Shown here piece after piece: positions 15,389 through 21,882 of a DNA stretch of 26,981 nucleotides. Below the pieces are notes generated by a model. That model was not told the origin of the DNA. It searched no databases and was given only the letters and a program-made list of their open reading frames with translations. Location: NCBI GenBank assembly GCA_910588885.1, contig CAJUSQ010000024.1, positions 1 through 26,981 of the forward strand. Reading direction: 5' to 3'. A program made the position numbers and the translations under genes. Every line of letters begins with the position of its first letter. Position 1 is the stretch's first letter. This stretch comes from an uncultured Lachnospiraceae bacterium (lineage in GTDB: Bacteria > Bacillota > Clostridia > Lachnospirales > Lachnospiraceae).

Positions 15389-15417
15389 TTGACAGAACAA
15401 AAATCCCGTGCTATGAT
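15389..15417 (+). promoter_or_regulatory. Promoter of the iscR-nifS-nifU-mnmA operon
   Basis: A perfect TTGACA (15389-15394) and TATGAT (15412-15417) are 17 bases apart. The spacer contains AAATCCCG, a half site of the palindrome that follows at 15429-15455. Confidence 0.85.
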
Positions 15418-15428
15418 GCAAGAGGATG

Positions 15429-15455
15429 AAATCCCGACTAAAATACTCGGGATTT
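15429..15455 (+). promoter_or_regulatory. Palindromic IscR/Rrf2-type operator
   Basis: AAATCCCGA (15429-15437) and TCGGGATTT (15447-15455) are perfect 9-bp arms around CTAAAATAC. The site covers roughly the first 35 transcribed bases. Clostridial Rrf2/IscR sites have C-run/G-run half sites around an A/T-rich centre, so feedback repression by the first gene product is likely. It could also fold in RNA, but no T-run follows the stem. Confidence 0.72.
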
Positions 15456-15483
15456 GGACATCCGGAAAAGAAGGGTGACAGAA

Positions 15484-15909
15484 GTGAAATTATCTACAAA
15501 AGGAAGATACGGTCTTCGGGCCTTTATTGACCTGGCGGTTTACGGGGAAGAAGGACCGATTCCCCTTAACAGCATTGCCGCCCGGCAGGAGATTTCCCTC
15601 CACTATCTGGAACAGCTGATGGCGAAGCTGAAAAAGGCCGGATTGGTGGAAAGCGTCCGGGGCGTGAACGGCGGCTACCGGTTGTCGAAGCCCGCGGAGG
15701 AGATTTCTGTGGGAGATGTGCTAAGGGCGCTGGAAGGGGATTTGATTCCGGTGGAATGTGCAGGGATTGACGAAACCGGTGAAAACCATTGCAACGGTTC
15801 GGGCACCTGTGTCAGCAAGATTGTCTGGAAGCGCATTAACGACAGCATCAACGAAACCGTGGACAGTATTTTGATCGGTGAGCTGGTGAAAGAAAGTAAA
15901 AAAGCATAG
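15484..15909 (+). CDS. iscR: Rrf2-family Fe-S cluster regulator (IscR)
   Basis: The 141-residue regulator starts at GTG 15484, giving the family N-terminus MKLSTKGRYGLRA; GTG 15475 is in frame but adds residues outside the family start. A winged helix covers residues 1-80, including the recognition helix region EISLHYLEQLMAKLKKAG and the GGYRLS wing. C92, C103 and C109 form the Rrf2 cysteine cluster expected to hold a [2Fe-2S] cluster, with spacing close to IscR. As first gene of an Fe-S assembly operon it should sense cluster supply and repress its own promoter through the palindrome at 15429-15455. A CymR-type cysteine regulator is unlikely because CymR lacks these cysteines. Confidence 0.92.
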   Translation: MKLSTKGRYGLRAFIDLAVYGEEGPIPLNSIAARQEISLHYLEQLMAKLKKAGLVESVRGVNGGYRLSKPAEEISVGDVLRALEGDLIPVECAGIDETGENHCNGSGTCVSKIVWKRINDSINETVDSILIGELVKESKKA

Positions 15910-15920
15910 AGGTGAAAAGG

Positions 15921-17111
15921 ATGGAGAAATTTATTTATTTGGATAACGCGGCGACTACAAAGACGGCGCCGGAGGTTGTAGAAGCGATGCTCCCCTATTT
16001 TACGGAATATTATGGAAATGCATCTGCCGTATACAGCCTGGGGAGCAAGAGTAAGGAAGCAATTGCAAAAGCCCGGAAGATCATCGCAGACTCCCTGGGG
16101 GCGAAAGACAATGAGATTTATTTTACCGCAGGCGGAAGCGAGGCGGACAACTGGGCGTTAAAAGCTACGGCAGAAGCGTACCGGGAAAAGGGAAACCATA
16201 TCATTACCTCCAAGATTGAGCACCACGCCATTCTCCATACCTGTGAATATTTGGAGAAACAGGGATTTGAAGTGACATACCTGGACGTGGACGAAAACGG
16301 GGTGATTAAGCTGGATCAGCTGAAAGCGGCAATCCGGCCCACGACGATTTTGATTTCCATTATGTTTGCCAACAATGAAATCGGTACCGTTGAGCCGGTG
16401 GCGGAAATCGGAAAGATTGCAAAGGAGCGCGGGATCTTGTTCCATACCGATGCGGTACAGGCATTTGGACAGATCCCGATCCAGGTGGATGAATTGAATA
16501 TAGATATGTTAAGCGCCAGCGGGCACAAGCTCAACGGACCCAAAGGGATTGGGTTTTTATACATCCGCAAGGGTGTGAAGATCCGTTCCTATATCCATGG
16601 CGGGGCCCAGGAGCGGAAGCGCCGGGCCGGCACCGAAAATGTCCCGGGGATTGTGGGCCTTGGGAAAGCAGTAGAACTGGCGTTCGATACTATGGAAGAG
16701 CGGACGGCAAAGGAGCGGGAACTAAGGGATTATCTGTTGAAAACCGTGTTAAAGGAAGTACCCTTTACCAGGGTAAACGGTTCCCGGACCCACCGCCTGC
16801 CCAACAATGCCAATTTCTGCTTCCAGTTTATCGAAGGGGAATCCCTTTTGATTATGCTGGATATGGAAGGGATCTGCGGTTCCTCAGGCTCTGCCTGTAC
16901 TTCCGGCTCTTTGGACCCCTCCCATGTGCTTCTGGCCATCGGGCTGCCCCATGAGATTGCTCATGGTTCCCTTCGGCTGACACTGGGAGCGGATACCACG
17001 AAGGAAGAGATTGACACCGCAATTACAGCCATCAAGAAGATTGTGGCCCAGCTTCGGGAGATGTCCCCGCTGTATGAGGATTATATGAAGAAGAACGGAT
17101 CACAGCAGTAA
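15921..17111 (+). CDS. nifS: Cysteine desulfurase NifS/IscS family
   Basis: The 396-residue PLP enzyme converts cysteine to alanine and passes the persulfide sulfur to scaffold and tRNA-thiolating partners. It opens with YLDNAATTK, has the PLP lysine K203 in SGHKLNGPKG, and the persulfide cysteine C326 in the GSACTSG loop, which is of the mobile class I (NifS/IscS) type. ATG 15921 is preferred since AGAGGTGA lies six bases upstream; GTG 15912 is in frame. It follows iscR by 11 bases. The direct partners are nifU-like and mnmA downstream, so it likely serves both Fe-S assembly and tRNA 2-thiolation. Confidence 0.95.
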   Translation: MEKFIYLDNAATTKTAPEVVEAMLPYFTEYYGNASAVYSLGSKSKEAIAKARKIIADSLGAKDNEIYFTAGGSEADNWALKATAEAYREKGNHIITSKIEHHAILHTCEYLEKQGFEVTYLDVDENGVIKLDQLKAAIRPTTILISIMFANNEIGTVEPVAEIGKIAKERGILFHTDAVQAFGQIPIQVDELNIDMLSASGHKLNGPKGIGFLYIRKGVKIRSYIHGGAQERKRRAGTENVPGIVGLGKAVELAFDTMEERTAKERELRDYLLKTVLKEVPFTRVNGSRTHRLPNNANFCFQFIEGESLLIMLDMEGICGSSGSACTSGSLDPSHVLLAIGLPHEIAHGSLRLTLGADTTKEEIDTAITAIKKIVAQLREMSPLYEDYMKKNGSQQ

Positions 17112-17156
17112 TTGACGGCAGCGCAGACGGTAAGCGGATCACAGCCGGATCGGCTG
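17096..17156 (+). repeat. 11-bp direct repeat and hairpin between nifS and nifU
   Basis: CGGATCACAGC occurs at 17096-17106, over the nifS end, and at 17135-17145. The second copy opens a hairpin, CAGCCG (17142-17147) with CGGCTG (17151-17156). The stem has no T-run, so it is an RNA processing or stabilising structure rather than a terminator. Confidence 0.5.
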
Positions 17157-17170
17157 CGGAGGGAACGGGA

Positions 17171-17230
17171 ATGAAGGATTGGTCTGCCAACTGCGGATCG
17201 GGAAAAAACGAATTTCAGGAGGAAGCATGA
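17171..17230 (+). CDS. Possible 19-residue upstream peptide
   Basis: ATG 17171 follows GGAGGG by seven bases and encodes MKDWSANCGSGKNEFQEEA, ending at a TGA (17228-17230) that overlaps the nifU ATG codons at 17227 and 17230. The layout would allow translational coupling to nifU. No homology can be judged at this length, and the nifU start has its own AGGAGG, so it may be chance. Confidence 0.25.
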   Translation: MKDWSANCGSGKNEFQEEA

Positions 17231-17667
17231 TGTATAGTGAGAAAGTAATGGATCATTTTAAAAATCCGAGAAATATGGGAGAGATTGAAGGCGCCAGCGG
17301 CGTAGGCACAGTGGGAAATGCCAAATGCGGCGATATTATGCGGATTTTTCTGGATATTGACGAAGCGGGCATAATCAGGGATGTAAAATTCAAGACCTTC
17401 GGCTGCGGCGCTGCAGTGGCTACCAGCAGCATGGCCACAGAGCTGGTAAAGGGAAAAACGATTCAGGAAGCATTAGAGGTTACCAATCAGGCGGTGATGG
17501 AAGCGTTAGACGGGCTTCCCCCGGTAAAGGTACATTGCTCCCTGCTGGCTGAGGAGGCGATCCATGCGGCCCTTTGGGATTATGCCGAGAAGAACCGGAT
17601 TCACATTGAAGGGCTGGAAAAGCCCAAGACCGATATCAGTGAGGAAGAAGAGGAAGAGGACTATTGA
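17230..17667 (+). CDS. nifU: Fe-S cluster assembly scaffold NifU/IscU-like
   Basis: The 145-residue scaffold receives sulfur from NifS and iron to build [2Fe-2S] or [4Fe-4S] clusters. It has the three ligand cysteines C33, C59 and C103 and the conserved D35 (AKCGD), the IscU-type set. It lacks the central ferredoxin and C-terminal Nfu domains of full NifU and ends with an acidic tail (EEEEEE, then DY). ATG 17230 is favoured by seven-base spacing from AGGAGG (17217-17222); ATG 17227 is the alternative, four bases away. The TGA stop overlaps the TTG start of mnmA. Confidence 0.93.
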   Translation: MYSEKVMDHFKNPRNMGEIEGASGVGTVGNAKCGDIMRIFLDIDEAGIIRDVKFKTFGCGAAVATSSMATELVKGKTIQEALEVTNQAVMEALDGLPPVKVHCSLLAEEAIHAALWDYAEKNRIHIEGLEKPKTDISEEEEEEDY

Positions 17668-18758
17668 AAAAAGTAGTGGTAGGCATGTCCGGGGGCGTGG
17701 ATTCCTCCGTGGCAGCGTATCTTCTGAAGCAGGAAGGCTATGAGGTCATCGGTGTGACCATGCAGATCTGGCAGGACGGGGCGGAGGATGCGGAGGAAAG
17801 CGGATGCTGCGGGTTAAGCGCCGTAGAGGATGCAAGGCGGGTGGCGGAGCGGCTGAAGATTCCGCACTATGTTATGAATTTTAAAAAGGAATTCCGGGCC
17901 CATGTTATGGATTACTTCGTATCGGAGTATGTAAAGGGCCGGACGCCCAACCCCTGCATTGCCTGCAACCGTTATGTAAAGTGGGAATCTTTACTGCAGC
18001 GGAGCCGAAAGATCGGGGCAGACTATATCGCCACGGGACATTATGCCAGGCTGGATCGGCTTTCAAACGGCAGATATGCCCTGCAAAAGTCCGTAACTGC
18101 GGCCAAGGACCAGACCTATGCCCTCTATAGCCTGACCCAGCGGCAGCTGGCCCATACCCTGATGCCGGTGGGTGCGTATACCAAGGAGGAGATCCGGGGA
18201 ATTGCAGCGGAGCTGGGATTACAGACCGCCGGAAAGCCTGACAGCCAGGAAATCTGCTTTATTCCGGATCGGGATTATGGAGGATTTATTGAAAGAGAAG
18301 TGGGAACAGGTGTTCTGGAGGAAGGAAACTTTGTTACCTCAAACGGCACTGTGTTAGGCAGGCATAAAGGGATTATCCACTACACCATCGGCCAGCGGAA
18401 GGGGCTGAACCTGGCGATGGGCCGTCCGGTATTTGTAACGGAGCTTCGGCCGGATACCAACGAAGTGGTAATCGGGGAAGCCGAAGACGTCTACGGCGAT
18501 ACCCTAAGGGCCAACCGGTTGAATTTTATGGCGCTGGAAATCACCGGGGAAATGGAGCTACTGGCCAAAATCCGCTATAACCACAAAGGCGCCCCCTGTA
18601 TGGTACGCAGGCTGGAAGAAGATCTGGTGGAATGCCGTTTCTTAGAGCCTGTACGGGCCATTACGCCGGGACAGGCTGTGGTTTTCTATCAGGGAGATTA
18701 TGTGGCAGGCGGAGGAACCATCCTTCCATCTGCAAAGGATCGCCGTCCGGCGGAGTAG
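17664..18758 (+). CDS. mnmA: tRNA-specific 2-thiouridylase MnmA
   Basis: MnmA uses ATP and persulfide sulfur to thiolate U34 of tRNAs for Lys, Glu and Gln. The 364-residue protein has the PP-loop GMSGGVDSS near residue 8, the first catalytic cysteine C101 in NPCIACN, and the second, C198, in EICFIPDRDYGGF, which correspond to E. coli C102 and C199. The start is TTG 17664, overlapping the nifU stop in TTGA, so translation is coupled; the purine-rich nifU tail codons AGAGGAAGAGGA act as its ribosome site. Fourth gene of the iscR operon, it probably takes sulfur directly from the NifS here. No TusA-E relay genes are seen. Confidence 0.95.
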   Translation: MKKVVVGMSGGVDSSVAAYLLKQEGYEVIGVTMQIWQDGAEDAEESGCCGLSAVEDARRVAERLKIPHYVMNFKKEFRAHVMDYFVSEYVKGRTPNPCIACNRYVKWESLLQRSRKIGADYIATGHYARLDRLSNGRYALQKSVTAAKDQTYALYSLTQRQLAHTLMPVGAYTKEEIRGIAAELGLQTAGKPDSQEICFIPDRDYGGFIEREVGTGVLEEGNFVTSNGTVLGRHKGIIHYTIGQRKGLNLAMGRPVFVTELRPDTNEVVIGEAEDVYGDTLRANRLNFMALEITGEMELLAKIRYNHKGAPCMVRRLEEDLVECRFLEPVRAITPGQAVVFYQGDYVAGGGTILPSAKDRRPAE

Positions 18759-18812
18759 CGGAGCGTTCGGAAAGAAACGTCCGGCCGTGGCGGAGCAGCG
18801 GAGCGTTCGGAA
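18749..18812 (+). repeat. Imperfect direct repeat over the mnmA stop codon
   Basis: A 24-base element at 18749-18772 recurs at 18789-18812 with 23 identities, giving a 40-base period. The first copy includes the mnmA stop. It resembles a local duplication of the 3' end, and the following bases of the two periods diverge. Confidence 0.6.
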
Positions 18813-18892
18813 GAAGCCGCAGGGCGGCCGGGGCAGAAAAATCGGCTTTTGAAAGGGGCCGTGTAATAGGAAGATTTGTATGAGAGAAAGAA

Positions 18893-19696
18893 TCAGGGAA
18901 GCCGGAGAAATTCCGGTTTTCTTTTTTTATATACCGTAAAATACCGAAAGCCCGCATCCCTTAAAAGCCCGGCTGCCCGGTCAAAGTCGTAGGCCACATG
19001 CTCCGGCTTGTGGGCGTCGGAGCCGACGGTAATCAGCTCCCCGCCCAATTCCCGGTAACGCTTTAACACCGCTTCCGTGGGATTGGGGTGGCCTAAACCG
19101 TATTTAAAGCCGCCGGTGTTCAGTTCGATTCCCTTCCCCCTTGCAATCAGTTCCTTTAGGATTTCATCCAGAATGTCCCGGAATTTTTCATAGGAATAAA
19201 ATTTGTTCCGATTGGGGCCGTACCGCACCACATAATCCAGGTGGCCATATACGTCAAACCCGTCGAAGGCCAGGATATTTTCCAAAATAGAAGAAAAATA
19301 TTGGGCATAGGCTTCGTCCTCACTTCTGCCCTCATAGAATTCCGGGTAGTAAGGGTCTATGCCCTTCACCACATGGGAGGAACCCAGAACAAAATCGAAC
19401 ATATGTTCCGAAAGAAGCGCTTGGTGACGGTTGGCCAGATGAGGCTGTAAACCCAGCTCAATCCCGGCGCAGATGGAAAAACCGTCGGGGCAGTCCCGGG
19501 CCAATTCCTCCATACAGGTCAGGTAGCCGGGAAGATCCAGCAAAAAAAGCTCCGGGTCTTTTTTATAATCCCAGTCCAGATGTTCCGTAAAACAGATACC
19601 GGAAAGGCCGGCATCCCTTGCGGCTTTTGCCATGGCCCCGGGATCGGCCTGGCTGTCCCCGGAAAAATGCGAGTGGGTATGTGTATCCCAAAACAT
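18893..19696 (-). CDS. PHP-family histidinol-phosphatase-like phosphoesterase
   Basis: The 267-residue protein has the PHP metal-binding motifs: D4-T-H6-T-H8 at the start, H39 in FTEHLD, the GIELG segment, SSH, GHLD, and a C-terminal GSDAH. This is the HisJ/HisK-like group; true histidinol phosphatases, which dephosphorylate histidinol phosphate in histidine synthesis, have the same motifs and length. Other PHP phosphoesterases look similar, so the substrate is uncertain without a his operon nearby. On the minus strand GGAGTGA stands eight bases before the ATG. It has its own consensus promoter and converges on mnmA; the last codons, rich in Lys (YKKRKP), coincide with the mnmA terminator. 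Confidence 0.82.
   Translation of the reverse strand: MFWDTHTHSHFSGDSQADPGAMAKAARDAGLSGICFTEHLDWDYKKDPELFLLDLPGYLTCMEELARDCPDGFSICAGIELGLQPHLANRHQALLSEHMFDFVLGSSHVVKGIDPYYPEFYEGRSEDEAYAQYFSSILENILAFDGFDVYGHLDYVVRYGPNRNKFYSYEKFRDILDEILKELIARGKGIELNTGGFKYGLGHPNPTEAVLKRYRELGGELITVGSDAHKPEHVAYDFDRAAGLLRDAGFRYFTVYKKRKPEFLRLP
18902..18928 (+). terminator. Terminator of the iscR operon inside the convergent gene
   Basis: CCGGA (18902-18906) pairs with TCCGG (18912-18916), followed by TTTTC and seven T. It lies in the last codons of the minus-strand PHP gene (stop at 18895-18893), so the sequence serves both as terminator and as coding DNA. Confidence 0.7.
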
Positions 19697-19755
19697 AAGC
19701 GCGTCACTCCTTTTTTTTGAGCGGGTTTGTCTTCTTTTAAACCCCTTTGATTATC

Positions 19756-19784
19756 ACTATAACGGAAACGCCGGGGTTTGTCAA
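19756..19784 (-). promoter_or_regulatory. Promoter of the PHP phosphoesterase gene
   Basis: On the minus strand TTGACA (19784-19779) and TATAGT (19761-19756) are separated by 17 bases. Confidence 0.75.
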
Positions 19785-19805
19785 AAGCAGAAAGGAAAAA
19801 CGGGG

Positions 19806-19842
19806 AAAAAGGAATAAATTTACAAAAAAGGAATAAACTTTA
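19806..19842 (+). repeat. A-rich direct repeat upstream of the lytic transglycosylase
   Basis: AAAAAGGAATAAA followed by pyrimidine and T-run occurs at 19806-19822 and 19825-19842, 19-20 bases apart, close to two helical turns. The spacing suits tandem binding of a regulator on one face of DNA. A clear promoter for the downstream gene is not visible; TTTACA at 19819-19824 and TATGTA near 19841 are weak candidates. Confidence 0.45.
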
Positions 19843-19890
19843 TGTATGACAATGAGAATTTGTCCAAAGATTTTCGTAAGGAGGAACAAG

Positions 19891-20523
19891 ATGGACAAGA
19901 ACAATTCGGCGGATGTTCCGGTCAGACGTATAGGAAACTCCGAATCAAGGTTCATACAAAAGAATGAATGTTCCATTGAAAATTTCAAAAGATATTTCAA
20001 ACAGAATTTCAAAAGAAATAGATGCTCAAAGGCAGCGGCTTTGATCCTGTTATTACTGGCGGTAGGGTTTTGTATCGGAATATCGGCAAAGGCTTCCGGT
20101 CCGGGCTATGAATATATTGAGCAGACGGAAAACCGGAGAGTGATTGAGCTGACGGAACAGATGGCCCAGATGTATCCGATCTGCCCGGAGCTTTTACAGG
20201 CTATGATTTTCTATGAATCCAGCAACCAGCCGGGGGCAAGGAACGGTTCCTGCATCGGCTATATGCAGGTAAACCCCAGGTGGCACAGGGAACGGATGGA
20301 CAGGCTTGGAGTGTCGGATCTGTATGACGGCTACAGCAATATCCTGACAGGGACCGACTATCTGATGGAGCTGATAAAAGAATACGGCGACGTTGCCACG
20401 GCCCTGATGGTTTATCATGGGGAACGAAATGCGGAACGGTCAGCCAGCGAGGGCGTGATCAGTGATTATGCGGGCCGGATCCTGAACTTAAGCAGTAAGC
20501 TGGAGCGGCTCCATGGAAAATAA
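19891..20523 (+). CDS. Membrane-anchored lytic transglycosylase (SLT-type)
   Basis: The 210-residue protein starts at ATG 19891, seven bases after AAGGAGG. A basic N-terminal region (1-46, including NFKRYFKQNFKRNR) precedes one membrane segment at about 47-66, so the rest should lie outside the cell. The lysozyme-like domain covers about 80-205. The catalytic glutamate is E109 in FYESS, followed by GYMQVNP (123-129), which matches the SLT GLMQ motif with Tyr for Leu, and a YHG segment replaces the usual YNGG or YNAG. It probably cleaves peptidoglycan between MurNAc and GlcNAc with anhydro-product formation. The long basic tail on the cytoplasmic side is unusual. It precedes a membrane/coiled-coil gene and a two-component system. 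Confidence 0.82.
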   Translation: MDKNNSADVPVRRIGNSESRFIQKNECSIENFKRYFKQNFKRNRCSKAAALILLLLAVGFCIGISAKASGPGYEYIEQTENRRVIELTEQMAQMYPICPELLQAMIFYESSNQPGARNGSCIGYMQVNPRWHRERMDRLGVSDLYDGYSNILTGTDYLMELIKEYGDVATALMVYHGERNAERSASEGVISDYAGRILNLSSKLERLHGK

Positions 20524-20527
20524 CCTA

Positions 20528-20556
20528 TTGGCAAAGGATAAAAAATGGTGTACATT
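20528..20556 (+). promoter_or_regulatory. Possible promoter of the coiled-coil gene and two-component system
   Basis: TTGGCA (20528-20533) and TACATT (20551-20556) are 17 bases apart, in a 67-base gap after the transglycosylase stop. The -10 is weak. Confidence 0.45.
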
Positions 20557-20590
20557 ATAAGGGACAGAAAGGAACATAAGGAGGAAACAG

Positions 20591-21169
20591 GTGGAAAAAA
20601 AACAAGGGATTTTAGTAGACGGTTTTTTATTCCGGGAAAAAGCACTGGCAGAGAAGGCGGAACGGGAGCTGGATGGAATTAAATATATCCGGAATAATAC
20701 GGATATGAACAAACCCCAGACGGTACTGCAGCTGTATGACCGGATTTTGGAGCAGGAGCTTTTTGAAACCCCCGTGGGAATCGGGTACCTGCGGGAGCTG
20801 CAGGATTATCTGTATACAATCCCCTCCATTCCCAAACAGGAGATCCGGCCAATTCCGGTGGAATCCATAATCCGTAAGGAATTTGTGCCGGCGAAAGCGT
20901 CCGGTTCGGGCCAGGATAGAAACGGCTTGCCAAACCGGGCGAAGGAACCGGCGCAAAAGAGCGGAGGGCTGCGTTTGAGCATTGCCGGGAACGTGGTGCT
21001 GATTTTGGCGGTGATTGCAATGTTCGTGATTGCAAATACCGGCAGCCATCCCAACGTCCTGAATTATAAGGAAAAGCTGCTGAATCAATATTCTTCCTGG
21101 GAACAGAATTTGAAGGAGCGGGAACGGGAAGTGCGGATCAAAGAGCAGGAACTTGGGATCGTGCCTTGA
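20591..21169 (+). CDS. Uncharacterised membrane protein with coiled-coil tail
   Basis: I do not recognise the family. The 192-residue protein starts at GTG 20591, five bases after AAGGAGGAA. Residues 1-85 are a soluble, charged, largely helical region (LFREKALAEKAERELDGIKY, then a tyrosine-rich segment 66-77). Residues 86-127 are a Pro/Gly/Lys-rich linker. One membrane segment lies at 130-148, followed by about 44 residues with a heptad-like, charged end (EQNLKEREREVRIKEQEL). There is no signal peptide. The gene sits 32 bases before the response regulator, so it is probably co-transcribed and may be an accessory of the two-component system or its sensor. No enzyme motif is visible. Confidence 0.7.
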   Translation: MEKKQGILVDGFLFREKALAEKAERELDGIKYIRNNTDMNKPQTVLQLYDRILEQELFETPVGIGYLRELQDYLYTIPSIPKQEIRPIPVESIIRKEFVPAKASGSGQDRNGLPNRAKEPAQKSGGLRLSIAGNVVLILAVIAMFVIANTGSHPNVLNYKEKLLNQYSSWEQNLKEREREVRIKEQELGIVP

Positions 21170-21201
21170 CGGAAGGAATCCGGATTGGAGGAATTTGAGA
21201 T

Positions 21202-21882
21202 ATGGATAAACAAAAGATTTTAGTGGTTGATGATGAGAGCAGAATGCGGAAGCTGGTGCGGGATTTTCTGGTACGCCAGGATTATGACGTGCTGGAGGCC
21301 GGAAACGGCGAAGAAGCCCTGGATCTTTTTTATGGGGATAAAGGGATTTCACTGATTATCCTGGATGTGATGATGCCCCGCATGACGGGGTGGGAGGTAT
21401 GCCGGGAGATTCGGGAGAATTCCAAGGTGCCGATTATTATGCTGACAGCCAAGGGGGACGAAAGCGACGAACTGCTGGGCTTTGAACTGGGCGTGGACGA
21501 GTATATTTCCAAGCCCTTCAGCCCCAAGATCCTGGTGGCCCGGGTTGGAGCAATTTTGAGAAGATCGAACAAGAGTTCTGGTGGTAAATATGTCGATGTA
21601 GGAGGCATTGTCATTGACCAGCAGGCCCATATGGTGACGGTAGACGGGGAGCGGGTGGAATTGAGCTTTAAAGAATTCGAACTGCTTTCCTATTTTGTGG
21701 AAAACCGGGGGATTGCCCTGTCCCGGGAGAAAATCCTGAACCATGTGTGGGATTATGATTATTACGGAGATGCCAGAACCATTGACACCCATGTGAAAAA
21801 GCTCAGGAGCAAGCTGGGAGCAAAGGGAGAGTATATAAAGACGATCTGGGGGATGGGATACAAATTTGAGGTAACGTCATGA
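21202..21882 (+). CDS. OmpR/PhoB-family response regulator
   Basis: The 226-residue regulator has a receiver domain (1-120) with D10-D11, the phosphoacceptor D55 in LILDVMMP, T83-region LTAKGD and K105-region SKPFSP, and a C-terminal winged-helix DNA-binding domain (about 128-224) with DARTIDTHVKKLRSKLG, the recognition-helix segment, and the closing GMGYKF. It should bind tandem direct repeats when phosphorylated by the kinase encoded next. GGAGGA lies nine bases before the ATG, and the TGA stop overlaps the kinase ATG (ATGA). Its target genes are not shown by the sequence; the neighbouring envelope genes are natural candidates. Confidence 0.95.
   Translation: MDKQKILVVDDESRMRKLVRDFLVRQDYDVLEAGNGEEALDLFYGDKGISLIILDVMMPRMTGWEVCREIRENSKVPIIMLTAKGDESDELLGFELGVDEYISKPFSPKILVARVGAILRRSNKSSGGKYVDVGGIVIDQQAHMVTVDGERVELSFKEFELLSYFVENRGIALSREKILNHVWDYDYYGDARTIDTHVKKLRSKLGAKGEYIKTIWGMGYKFEVTS

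Noticed and set aside
19739..19779. AAACCCC/GGGGTTT inverted repeat taken as a terminator
   Set aside because: The loop of about 27 bases is too long and the element coincides with the minus-strand PHP promoter.
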